NCBI RefSeq assembly: GCF_001974875.1
Contig: NZ_MTQD01000002.1
Coordinates: 186,001 to 250,000 of the forward strand
Source of the DNA: Pseudoalteromonas sp. EB27
Lineage (GTDB): Bacteria > Pseudomonadota > Gammaproteobacteria > Enterobacterales > Alteromonadaceae
Length of the DNA stretch: 64,000 bases
Direction of reading: 5' to 3'
The position numbers and the translations under genes are program-made. Below the pieces are notes generated by a model. It saw only the letters and a list, made by a program, of their open reading frames with translations, made no database searches and was not told the origin of the DNA. Position 1 is the first letter of the stretch. Each line of letters starts with the position of its first letter. Positions 55,493-64,000 of this stretch are shown here, piece after piece.

Positions 55493-58276
55493 ATGTCTAT
55501 GTTCAAACCAAGTATATTAACTTTGGCATTAACAGCTGCAGGCTTATCGAGCTTTGCTACACAGGCTGCTCAAGAAGATACAATAAAAAAAGATGATGTA
55601 GAAGTTATCGAAGTTAAAGGCTTTCGTGGCAGTGTGGTTGAGTCTATTAACACAAAACGCTTCTCTACACAGGTTGTAGAATCTATATCGGCTGAAGATA
55701 TTGGCAAATTGCCAGATTCTTCAATTGCTGAATCGATTGCGCGTTTACCCGGTTTAACAGCTCAGCGCTTAGACGGCCGAGCAAGTCGTGTCTCTATTCG
55801 TGGTTTTGGCGAGAATGAAAGTGGCACAACGTTTAATGGTCGTGAACAAGTATCGATTGGTGATAACCGTGGTGTAGAGTTTGACCTTTACCCATCAGAA
55901 ATAATGAGCGGTGTAACTGTTTATAAAACGCCAAATGCAAGTATTGATGCTGAGGGTATTGCTGGTGTTATTAATATGCAAACAGTTCGTCCTTTAAGCA
56001 AAGGCGAACGTGTTGTACAAGTAAATGGACAGTATGAGCAAACCAGCTTTAGTAAATTAAACCCTGACGGCAACGACGACGGTTACCGAGGCACTATTTC
56101 ATACATTGATCAATTTGCAGACGATACCATTGGTGTTGCATTTGCACTAAACACCATGAGTTCACCAAATCAAGAAAAACGTTGGAACTCATGGGGTTAT
56201 CCAGAATTCACTGAAAATGGTAACGATTATTCAATTTTAGGTGGTGCTAAACCTTACGTACGTTCATCAACGCTTGAGCGTGATTCGGCAATGCTTGTTT
56301 TAGAAGCGGCGCCCACAGATAAATTAAATATGACGTTTGATGCGTTATATGTAGATTTTACAGATGAAAAAATTCTACGCGGTATTGAAGTTCCATTTGC
56401 ATGGGGACAAGGTAGTATTGATCCAAATAGTGTTGTAGTTGATGAAGCATCTGGCTTTATAACAAGTGCAGTAACACAAGGTCAGCGTGTTGTAGTTCGT
56501 AACGATTATGAAGAACGCGAAGCCGAACTTACAGCCTTTGGTTTTAATACTAAATACGATATTGACGATTTATGGTCAGTTGAGTTTGATGCAAGTTACT
56601 CACAAGTAGAGCGCAAAATATGGAGTGTTGAAAGCTATTCAGGCACTGGTCGTGGTGATGCTCGCGGGGTAGCAGATAACTTGGGTTACACATTTAATGG
56701 TGGTAACACTGGAGCTACTTTTTCACATGATTTAGATTATAGCGATTATGGTTTAATACAATTAGGTGGCCCACTATCGTGGGGTGCAAGCTCTGCACTT
56801 AACGATAAATATGGTTTGACTGGCACTGAGTATGAAAACCAAGCGCAAGATGGTTTTATTAATGCACCGACCATTGAAGATGAATTATCAACATTAAAAA
56901 TAGCGGCTTCAAAGGTATTAGAAAACGAGTACATAAGCTCTATTGAATTTGGTATGTCTTACAAAGAACGTGAGAAAACAAAAGATTCAGAAGGTTACTT
57001 TATGACGTTATCTAGCTTTTCGCTTGATAACCCAGGCATGCTTAGCGTGCCAGAACAGTACCGTAACGGAAGTGTTGACCTAGGCTTTATAGGCATGGGC
57101 GATATGATTGCTTATGACGTAAATGGCTTAGTTAACGATGGTTATTACGACTTACTTGCAGAGAGCTTAACAAATACAAGTCATGCGACGAAATCGTGGA
57201 CTGTAAAAGAAGAAATTACTTCTGCATTTGTTCAAGCAAATATTAATGCTGAAGTAAGCGGTCTTGCATTAACGGGTAACGTGGGCGTGCGTTATGTACA
57301 AACTGATCAATCATCACAAGGTAATGCATTTAGTACTGTTGATGGTGTGGTTGTTACATCACCTACAAACATAAGTCATGATTACTCACACGTATTACCT
57401 AGCTTAAACCTGTCACTTGCGATTGATGAGCAACAAACGATACGTTTTGGTGCTGCTAAAACAATTTCTCGTGCACGCTTAGATGAAATGAATTCATCAG
57501 TTAATGCATCATATAATCAAACGCCAGATGAAAATGGTAACTATTGGTCTGTATCGGGTGGTAATCCAAATTTAGAGCCTAAAGAAGCAACAGGCTACGA
57601 TTTTACTTACGAGAATTACTTTAGTGATGAGGGTTACTTCTCTGCAGCGTTTTTCTATAAAGATTTAACTCAGTGGATTTTTGACGGTACTTACGCAATT
57701 GATATGTCGGGTGTCGCAGATCCATCTACCGGAGAATTACCAGCAACATCATCGGGTACTGGCAGTGGTAAAATAAATGGCGGCGGTGGCGATTTATATG
57801 GTTATGAGCTGTCACTGGCATTACCATTTAAAATTTTCCATCCGTCTCTTGAAGGTTTTGGTTTAATTGCCAGCCATACTGGTATTGAGTCTGATATTGA
57901 GGACCAAAACGGTAACGAATACGAACTACCTGGTCTTTCAGATAAAATTCAAAGCTTAACGGTTTACTACGAAATGCATGGTATGCAGTTACGTACTAGT
58001 ATGCGCAAACGCAGTGCCTTTAAAGGCGATGTATATGGTTTAGGCTTTGATACGGAACAAGTTGATATTTTAGGTGAAACTATTTGGGATGTTCAAGCGG
58101 GTTACGACTTTAGTGAAGCAGGTATAGAGAGCCTTGAAGGCTTATCAATTCAGTTCCAAGTACAAAACCTGACCGAAGAACCGTTTACGTCGCTTTCAGG
58201 CGACAATGCTTTACAAGTACGTGATTACCAAGATTACGGTCGCACTTACTTGTTAGGCTTTAGCTACAAGCTATAA
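55493..58276 (+). CDS. TonB-dependent receptor, maltodextrin type
   Basis: A 927-residue outer-membrane receptor with a signal peptide (to about residue 26), a TonB-box region (EVIEVKGFRGS), a plug domain (ISAEDIGKLPDSSIAESIARL, about 65-85; RVSIRGFG) and a long beta-barrel ending YLLGFSYKL. The family likely imports malto-oligosaccharides, as in Caulobacter MalA; the assignment comes from the locus. It lies upstream of the halogenase-like gene, separated by a weak terminator. Confidence 0.9.
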   Translation: MSMFKPSILTLALTAAGLSSFATQAAQEDTIKKDDVEVIEVKGFRGSVVESINTKRFSTQVVESISAEDIGKLPDSSIAESIARLPGLTAQRLDGRASRVSIRGFGENESGTTFNGREQVSIGDNRGVEFDLYPSEIMSGVTVYKTPNASIDAEGIAGVINMQTVRPLSKGERVVQVNGQYEQTSFSKLNPDGNDDGYRGTISYIDQFADDTIGVAFALNTMSSPNQEKRWNSWGYPEFTENGNDYSILGGAKPYVRSSTLERDSAMLVLEAAPTDKLNMTFDALYVDFTDEKILRGIEVPFAWGQGSIDPNSVVVDEASGFITSAVTQGQRVVVRNDYEEREAELTAFGFNTKYDIDDLWSVEFDASYSQVERKIWSVESYSGTGRGDARGVADNLGYTFNGGNTGATFSHDLDYSDYGLIQLGGPLSWGASSALNDKYGLTGTEYENQAQDGFINAPTIEDELSTLKIAASKVLENEYISSIEFGMSYKEREKTKDSEGYFMTLSSFSLDNPGMLSVPEQYRNGSVDLGFIGMGDMIAYDVNGLVNDGYYDLLAESLTNTSHATKSWTVKEEITSAFVQANINAEVSGLALTGNVGVRYVQTDQSSQGNAFSTVDGVVVTSPTNISHDYSHVLPSLNLSLAIDEQQTIRFGAAKTISRARLDEMNSSVNASYNQTPDENGNYWSVSGGNPNLEPKEATGYDFTYENYFSDEGYFSAAFFYKDLTQWIFDGTYAIDMSGVADPSTGELPATSSGTGSGKINGGGGDLYGYELSLALPFKIFHPSLEGFGLIASHTGIESDIEDQNGNEYELPGLSDKIQSLTVYYEMHGMQLRTSMRKRSAFKGDVYGLGFDTEQVDILGETIWDVQAGYDFSEAGIESLEGLSIQFQVQNLTEEPFTSLSGDNALQVRDYQDYGRTYLLGFSYKL

Positions 58277-58292
58277 TAAAAACTGTGTGTAG

Positions 58293-58326
58293 AAGCCCTT
58301 GTAATTTGTGTTACAGGGGCTTTTTT
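58293..58326 (+). terminator. Weak terminator after the TonB receptor gene
   Basis: AAGCCC and GGGCTT with an inner GTAA-TTAC form a mismatched hairpin ending in T6. It may partly reduce transcription into the downstream genes, allowing high receptor and lower enzyme levels. Confidence 0.7.
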
Positions 58327-58385
58327 ATAGCTAGTTTACCTAACTTTTTAACCGTACTTAAATTTAATAAAACGTGGATAATAAT

Positions 58386-59873
58386 ATGAAACCAATAAAA
58401 CACGTGGTAATTGCAGGCGGTGGTACCGCAGGCTGGATAACAGCAGCACTGCTTAATAAAGTGTTAGGTAAAGTAATTAATATCACACTAATAGAATCAT
58501 CAGCTATTGGTACGATAGGAGTGGGTGAAGCAACAATACCGCCTATTATTCAACTTAATAACGCGCTGGGTATAAACGAGCAAGATTTTATTAATGCCAC
58601 TAATGCTTCAATAAAATTAGGTATAGAGTTCGAAAACTGGAAAACCCAATCGCATAGCTACATGCATGCGTTTGGCTCGTTTGGTAAAGATTTTCCCTTT
58701 TGTGATTTTTATAATTTTTGGTTAAAAGGCCAAGTTACGGGTTGCGAAGACGAACTATGGGATTTTTCACTCAATTACCAAGCGGCTAAACAGCATAGGT
58801 TTGCCCCTTTAAATACCATCCCAAATACTCAACTACCTGGGCTGAGTTATGCATATCATTTTGATGCGACGCTTTACGCTGAATATCTAAAAAAGTTGGC
58901 TATATCGCGCGGTGTTAAACATATAGATGCAAAAATAGACCATGTTGAACAATGCTATACAGGCAATATTAAAAGCCTAACACTTAATAACGATAGTCAA
59001 ATTAGTGGTGATTTATTTATAGATTGCACCGGGCTGCGTGCCTTGTTAATTGAGCAAACACTTAATACAGGGTTTATTGATTGGTCTCATTACTTACCAT
59101 GCGATAGTGCAGTGGCTGTTCAAACAAAAAGTACCAATGAGCTAAAACCTTATACGCGATCTATTGCACATAGTGCTGGTTGGCAATGGCAAATACCACT
59201 CCAAAATCGTATTGGCAATGGCCTTGTCTATTGCAGTAGATACTTGTCAGATGATGATGCTAAGCAGTTACTGCTAAAAAGCTTACCCGCTGAGCCAATT
59301 ACAGAGCCCCGTATTATAAAATTCAAAACAGGTCGGCGCTTAAAGCAGTGGCATAAAAACGTGGTCGCGGTTGGTTTATCAAGTGGATTTTTAGAGCCGC
59401 TTGAGTCAACCAGTATTCATTTAATTCAAACTGCGGTTACACGCTTAATTAAACTATTTCCACATAATGGCATTAGCGATGCGTTAGTAACGCAGTTTAA
59501 TAAACAAAGCGTTATTGAAATAGAGCATATACGCGATTTTATTATTTTGCATTATAAACTCACCGAGCGAGAAGATACCCCGTTTTGGCGTCAATGCATG
59601 CAAATGGATATACCAAATTCCCTTACCCATAAACTGAGTTTATTTAAACAAACAGGCAAAGTAGTGCGGGAAGATGATGAACTATTCGCTGAAGTTGCTT
59701 GGCAGCAAGTCATGATAGGGCAAGGGCTTATCCCTGATGACTATAACAATATTGTTGATTCGCTAAGTGATGATCAACTGAGCGATTTATTCTCTACTTT
59801 AAAAACATTGATAAACTCAACAGTTGCGCAGCTACCAACTCACCAGAATTTTTTAGCCAGCATTAAAAAGGTA
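58386..59873 (+). CDS. Flavin-dependent (tryptophan) halogenase-like protein
   Basis: A flavoprotein of about 496 residues of the tryptophan halogenase family, with FAD motif GGGTAGW (11-17), Lys77 (the family chlorination Lys), WQWQIP (266-271), and GFLEPLEST with the second catalytic Glu. All halogenase hallmark residues are kept. Such proteins often accompany TonB receptors in marine polysaccharide and maltose loci; their real substrate there is unknown. The start at 58386 has TGGA 7 bp upstream; a GTG at 58374 lacks one. The stop is at about 59874-59876. It overlaps none of its neighbours and lies 2 bp from the next gene. Confidence 0.88.
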
Positions 59874-59878
59874 TAACA

Positions 59879-61729
59879 ATGCGATTTTTAAACACACTTT
59901 TACTAGTAAGCGTATGTAGCTTACCAAGCTTTAGTTATGCACTTAATGTAGAGCCTGCCAATTGGTGGGTAGGCATGAATAAAAATAACATCACAGTGCT
60001 CGTACATGAGCAAAATATAGCTAACGAAGAATTTAAATTAGATAAGTATAAAGGGGTTAATCTTAATAACGTAATACGCACTGACAACCCGAATTATGCT
60101 TTTCTACATTTAAATATTAGCGATAACGCCAAAGCAGGAACGCTTCAATTTAAGAGTAGCGATCCAGTACATAGCTTTGAATTTCCTTTACTTACCCGGG
60201 ATAAACATAGCGCGCAACGCCAAGGTTTCACAAATGCAGATGCTTTATATTTAATTAACCCAGATCGCTTTGCAAATGGTGATAAAAAAAACGATACAGT
60301 TAGAGGTATGCTAGAGAGTGCAAATACAAGCTTTAAAGGCGGGCGACATGGCGGTGATATTCAAGGTGTAATTAATGCGCTGCCGTATTTAAATAATCTA
60401 GGCGTTACACAGCTTTGGCTAACACCTGTGCTTGAAAACAACATGCCTGATTACTCTTATCATGGTTACGCGATTACAGACTTTTACAACGTTGATCCAC
60501 GTATGGGTTCAAACCAGTTGTATAAAACGTTGTCAACAAAGGCTAAAGAGCAGGGCATTGGGCTTGTTATGGACATGGTGCTTAATCATTTTGGTTCTGA
60601 GCACCTGTGGATGAAGGATAAACCAACTCAAGATTGGATTAACTTTAATGGGCAGTTTGAAAATGGCAAAAATGCCACAAGCCATGCGCGTCAAACAATT
60701 CAAGATCCACACGCAAGTAACTACGATAAACGCCAATTTAGCGATGGTTGGTTTGTCGCTAGCATGCCCGATTTAAATCAGCGCCAACCATTATTAAATG
60801 AGTATTTAATTCAAAATGCAATTTGGTGGATCGAATACGCAGATTTAAGCGGTATTCGTGTAGATACCTATTCTTATTCAGATAAAGCGTTTTTAAGTGA
60901 TTGGACCAAGGCCATTATGGATGAATACCCACACTTTAATATTGTTGGAGAAGAGTGGACTTCAAACCCTGCAATAGCGTCGTATTGGCAGCGCGGTAAA
61001 GTTAATCAAGATGGGTATGTGTCAAGCTTACCCAGTGTGATGGACTTTTCGTTGCAAGAGGCGGTAATTCGAGCTTTAAATGAAGATGAAAGTTGGAGCA
61101 CAGGCTGGGTTAAAGTATATCAGTCATTAGCTAACGATTTTTTATACCCAGACACCAATAACATTATGGTGTTTGCTGATAACCACGATATGAGCCGTGT
61201 ATATACGGAGCTTGGGCAAGACTTAGCTAAAACTAAAATGGCGATGACTTTGTTTTTAACAACGCGCGGCATTGCTCAAATATACTATGGAACCGAAATA
61301 TTATTGGATAACACGCCGAGTAAAGATCATGGTGATATACGTATTGATTTTCCAGGTGGGTTTAAAAATCAAAACGCCAATGCGTTTACTGGAATAGGTT
61401 TAAGTAAAGAGCAGCGCGATATGCACAAGACTATAAGCACGCTTCTTAACTTTAGAAAGCAAAGCCCGGCACTTACAAAGGGTAAGCTCGTTCATTTTAG
61501 TCCGAACAATGGTGTGTATAGTTATGCTCGTGTTAGTGATACGCAAACAGTATTAGTTTTTATGAATAAAAACAAAGTAACACAAAAGCATAATCTTGAT
61601 TACATGCAAGAAGTTATACCAAAAAATGCCAATGCGCAGGCATTATTCAAACAACACACTTTTAAACTAACTAACAGTATTAACTTAAAGCCAATGGCTG
61701 CTACGGTATTAGTGATTAATACGCCGTGA
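59879..61729 (+). CDS. Periplasmic cyclomaltodextrinase/neopullulanase-like GH13 enzyme
   Basis: A 616-residue exported GH13 enzyme. A signal peptide (about 1-21, ending FSYA) is followed by an N-terminal beta domain (about 22-105) like cyclomaltodextrinases, the barrel with Asp329 (GIRVDTYSY), Glu358 (IVGEEW) and Asp437 (FADNHDMSR), and a C-terminal beta domain. It should cut maltodextrins or cyclodextrins in the periplasm into pieces for import. It starts 2 bp after the halogenase gene. Confidence 0.92.
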   Translation: MRFLNTLLLVSVCSLPSFSYALNVEPANWWVGMNKNNITVLVHEQNIANEEFKLDKYKGVNLNNVIRTDNPNYAFLHLNISDNAKAGTLQFKSSDPVHSFEFPLLTRDKHSAQRQGFTNADALYLINPDRFANGDKKNDTVRGMLESANTSFKGGRHGGDIQGVINALPYLNNLGVTQLWLTPVLENNMPDYSYHGYAITDFYNVDPRMGSNQLYKTLSTKAKEQGIGLVMDMVLNHFGSEHLWMKDKPTQDWINFNGQFENGKNATSHARQTIQDPHASNYDKRQFSDGWFVASMPDLNQRQPLLNEYLIQNAIWWIEYADLSGIRVDTYSYSDKAFLSDWTKAIMDEYPHFNIVGEEWTSNPAIASYWQRGKVNQDGYVSSLPSVMDFSLQEAVIRALNEDESWSTGWVKVYQSLANDFLYPDTNNIMVFADNHDMSRVYTELGQDLAKTKMAMTLFLTTRGIAQIYYGTEILLDNTPSKDHGDIRIDFPGGFKNQNANAFTGIGLSKEQRDMHKTISTLLNFRKQSPALTKGKLVHFSPNNGVYSYARVSDTQTVLVFMNKNKVTQKHNLDYMQEVIPKNANAQALFKQHTFKLTNSINLKPMAATVLVINTP

Positions 61730-61738
61730 ATGTTTAAG

Positions 61739-61752
61739 TGAATACGTATGCA
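61739..61752. promoter_or_regulatory. Third operator palindrome, before the GH13 lipoprotein
   Basis: TGAATACGTATGCA, identical to the site at 55355, lies 68 bp before the start of the GH13 lipoprotein gene, suggesting an internal regulated promoter in the locus. Confidence 0.75.
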
Positions 61753-61819
61753 GCAACTGTATGCTTGCTGCAGATATCTTTAGTATAAAGCTATAACACT
61801 ACTGACAAAAAGACACACA

Positions 61820-63679
61820 ATGAAAAAATCAGTTTATGTACCTGCATTACTATGTAGCGCACTTATAACAAGTGCGTGCTCAGACAATAATGAAACCGAA
61901 CAACAGCAAGCGCCTAAACAGGCGCAAAATGAGTTAACAAAGCCTGTTGTATACCAAGTATTTACACGCTTATTTGGCAACACACAGACCGCGAATGTGC
62001 CTTGGGGTACGAAAGAGCAAAATGGCGTAGGTAAATTTTCCGACTTTAACGATGCTGCACTTAAAGGTATTAAAGAATTGGGGACGACCCATATTTGGTA
62101 TACCGGTGTTTTACATCATGCGCTAGTGGGCGATTATACCGAGTATGGAATTACGCAAGACGACCCTGATGTAGTTAAAGGCCGTGCAGGTTCACCTTAT
62201 GCAATAAAAGATTACTACGACGTAAACCCAGATTTAGCCATAAATGTGACCAATAGAATGGGTGAGTTTAGTGACCTGATTGAACGCACTCATAAGCATG
62301 GCATGAAAGTGGTTATAGATATTGTACCTAACCATGTGGCTCGTAATTATAAATCAGTAGCAAAACCCAAGGGAATAAAAGACTTTGGTGAACAAGACGA
62401 CACCAGCAAAGAGTACGATAAAAATAATAACTTTTATTATGTACCAGGTCAGTCTTTTCAGGTTCCAACATCACAAAGCTATATAGTTTTAGGGGGTAAT
62501 ACTCACCCTTTAGCTGACGGTTTTTTTGATGAAACCCCAGCAAAATGGACGGGTAATGGTGCGCGTGCACCAAAGCCAGATATTAACGATTGGTACGAAA
62601 CCGTAAGAGTGAATTATGGCGTTAAGCCTGATGGCAGCTATGACTTTCCTGCATTACCCAAAGAACTAGAAAACCAAGATTATCGCGCTCATTATGCGTT
62701 TTGGCAAAATAAAAAGCTTCCTAATAGTTGGTATAAATTTAGAGACATCATTTTGTACTGGCTCGATAAAGGCGTTGATGGCTTTAGGTACGATATGGCC
62801 GAGATGGTACCGGTTGAATTTTGGAGCTTTTTAAATTCATCAATAAAAATGCAAAAGCCCGATGCGTTTTTATTGGCTGAAGTTTACAACCCACAAATGT
62901 ACAGAGCGTATATTCAGCAAGGAAAAATGGATTACTTGTATGACAAAGTCGGCTTTTACGACACATTAAAAGCCATTATGCAGAATAAGCAAGCTGCCAA
63001 TACTATTTTTCCAGCCCAAAGCCAAGTTACTGATATTGAAGCGCACATGCTGCACTTTTTAGAAAATCACGACGAACAACGCATTGCTAGCCCTGATTTT
63101 GCAGGTGATGCACGCTGGGGGAAACCAGCAATGGTCGTTTCTAGCTTAATTAGTCGCGCACCCACTTTATTATATTTTGCCCAAGATGTGGGAGAGGACG
63201 GATCTGAAAACGCAGGTTTTGGAACACCTACTCGCACCAGCATTTTTGATTATATTGGTGTACCAGCGCATCAAGCATGGATGAATAAAGGTAAATTCGA
63301 CGGCGCTAACTTAACGAGCGAACAAGCATCACTTCGTGATTATTATAAAGCAATAATGGCTCTTAATAGTTTACCCGCTGTTGTAGGTGGAACCATGACA
63401 GCGCTTTCGGTTAGTGGTAGCGAGCGTGTTGTTGGTTTTGTACGCACGCTGGGACAGCAATCTATTTATGTTTTTAGTAATTTTAGTGAGGAGCCACAAA
63501 CGGTATTAATTAATTTAACACCAGAGCAAGTAAAGACCTTTGAGCGAAATAAACCGCTACACGACTTACTTGAACAAAATACGGTAAAGATCATCACTGA
63601 CAAAGAAGTTACAAAGCTTATGCTTTCGCTAGATGCATTTAGTAGCGCAGTTTTAACTAATAAGGCTAATCATGAATAA
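61820..63679 (+). CDS. GH13 alpha-amylase family lipoprotein
   Basis: A 619-residue lipoprotein (lipobox Cys20, ITSAC) with a GH13 barrel: Asp325 in GVDGFRYDMAEM, Glu354 in LLAEVYNP, Asp418 in FLENHDEQR. Loops and the N-terminal barrel (VVYQVFTRLFGNTQTAN) show it differs from the other two enzymes here. It is probably anchored at the outer membrane, inner or outer leaflet, degrading maltodextrin. Its own operator-bearing promoter precedes it. It overlaps the following permease gene by 8 bp. Confidence 0.9.
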   Translation: MKKSVYVPALLCSALITSACSDNNETEQQQAPKQAQNELTKPVVYQVFTRLFGNTQTANVPWGTKEQNGVGKFSDFNDAALKGIKELGTTHIWYTGVLHHALVGDYTEYGITQDDPDVVKGRAGSPYAIKDYYDVNPDLAINVTNRMGEFSDLIERTHKHGMKVVIDIVPNHVARNYKSVAKPKGIKDFGEQDDTSKEYDKNNNFYYVPGQSFQVPTSQSYIVLGGNTHPLADGFFDETPAKWTGNGARAPKPDINDWYETVRVNYGVKPDGSYDFPALPKELENQDYRAHYAFWQNKKLPNSWYKFRDIILYWLDKGVDGFRYDMAEMVPVEFWSFLNSSIKMQKPDAFLLAEVYNPQMYRAYIQQGKMDYLYDKVGFYDTLKAIMQNKQAANTIFPAQSQVTDIEAHMLHFLENHDEQRIASPDFAGDARWGKPAMVVSSLISRAPTLLYFAQDVGEDGSENAGFGTPTRTSIFDYIGVPAHQAWMNKGKFDGANLTSEQASLRDYYKAIMALNSLPAVVGGTMTALSVSGSERVVGFVRTLGQQSIYVFSNFSEEPQTVLINLTPEQVKTFERNKPLHDLLEQNTVKIITDKEVTKLMLSLDAFSSAVLTNKANHE

Positions 63680-64000
63680 TCAAAATAATAATTATGACAG
63701 CAACAAACCAAATCTAAGTTTTTGGCAAATATGGAATATGTGCTTTGGCTTTTTAGGCATTCAATTTGGTTTTGCACTACAAAACGGCAATGTGAGCCGT
63801 ATTTTTCAAACCCTAGGCGCACAAGTTGATGATATTCCTATTTTATGGGTTGCAGCACCGCTAACAGGTTTAATAGTGCAACCAATAATTGGTTATTGGA
63901 GTGATAAAACATGGGGACGTTTTGGTCGTCGACGTCCATTCTTTTTCATAGGGGCGGTACTTACTACTATCTCACTCTTTATCATGCCGCATTCACCAAC
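63672..64000 (+). CDS. SLC45-like MFS sugar permease (partial)
   Basis: The first 109 codons of an MFS transporter cut by the window end. MNNQNNNYDSNKPNLSFWQI is followed by helix 1 (WNMCFGFLGIQFGFALQNGN), then helix 2 and the loop GYWSDKTWGRFGRRRPFFF, the typical MFS loop. It resembles SLC45-type maltose/sucrose permeases of marine Alteromonadales and Caulobacter. The start overlaps the GH13 lipoprotein gene by 8 bp, indicating coupled translation. It should carry maltose or maltodextrin into the cytoplasm for the alpha-glucosidase. Confidence 0.88.
   Translation, partial: MNNQNNNYDSNKPNLSFWQIWNMCFGFLGIQFGFALQNGNVSRIFQTLGAQVDDIPILWVAAPLTGLIVQPIIGYWSDKTWGRFGRRRPFFFIGAVLTTISLFIMPHSP

Noticed and set aside
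1..64000. tRNA, rRNA, CRISPR array, prophage or integrase
   Set aside because: No cloverleaf, spaced repeats, or phage/integrase proteins were seen on either strand.

Overview
This is an AT-rich chromosomal segment from a marine gammaproteobacterium of the Alteromonadales, most likely Pseudoalteromonas. I infer that from the protein families, their similarity to Vibrio, Shewanella and E. coli relatives, and a maltodextrin locus built around a TonB receptor and a flavin halogenase-like protein. No tRNA, rRNA, CRISPR or prophage was found. About 60 genes can be supported.

Layout. Positions 1-139 hold the 3' end of a gene that looks like scpA. Positions 285-13.3 kb carry mixed housekeeping and orphan genes: a cytochrome b561/YceI pair, a solute-binding-like protein, a metalloprotease, isocitrate dehydrogenase (icd), a LysR regulator divergent from the isocitrate dehydrogenase kinase/phosphatase aceK, a quinone oxidoreductase, a fasciclin protein and a second signal peptidase I. 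Positions 13.3-24.1 kb are marked by four copies of a 260-312 bp element with terminal inverted repeats and TA target sites (a MITE). One copy breaks a KDPG-aldolase-like gene and two sit exactly on stop codons. Between them lie metG, mrp, dcd, a tapT-like gene, an Hpt protein and alaA. Positions 22.7-25.4 kb are an LpoB/YcfL/COG3014 lipoprotein cluster. Positions 27.3-29.7 kb are a tight five-gene dapE operon that includes an EIIA-Glc-like protein without its two active-site histidines. Positions 30-34 kb are ackA-pta divergent from yfbV, then rlmA, a CbiM-like permease and xthA.

Positions 37.9-51.9 kb follow the enterobacterial order scpB-rluB-yciK-sohB-topA, with a VolA-type lipase, a dicarboxylate symporter and a large Ig-like lipoprotein added between members. 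Because scpA and scpB are normally adjacent, the roughly 37.8 kb separating them here looks like an insertion or rearrangement.

Positions 53.2-64 kb form a maltodextrin-use locus: a cytoplasmic alpha-glucosidase divergent from a TonB receptor, a halogenase-like flavoprotein, a periplasmic cyclomaltodextrinase-like enzyme, a GH13 lipoprotein and an SLC45-type sugar permease cut by the window end. Three near-identical palindromes (TGMATACGTATGCA) sit in its promoter regions and probably bind one LacI-type repressor. The inferred flow is outer-membrane uptake, periplasmic trimming, inner-membrane import and cytoplasmic hydrolysis. icd, aceK, pta and ackA add an acetate/TCA-branch theme.
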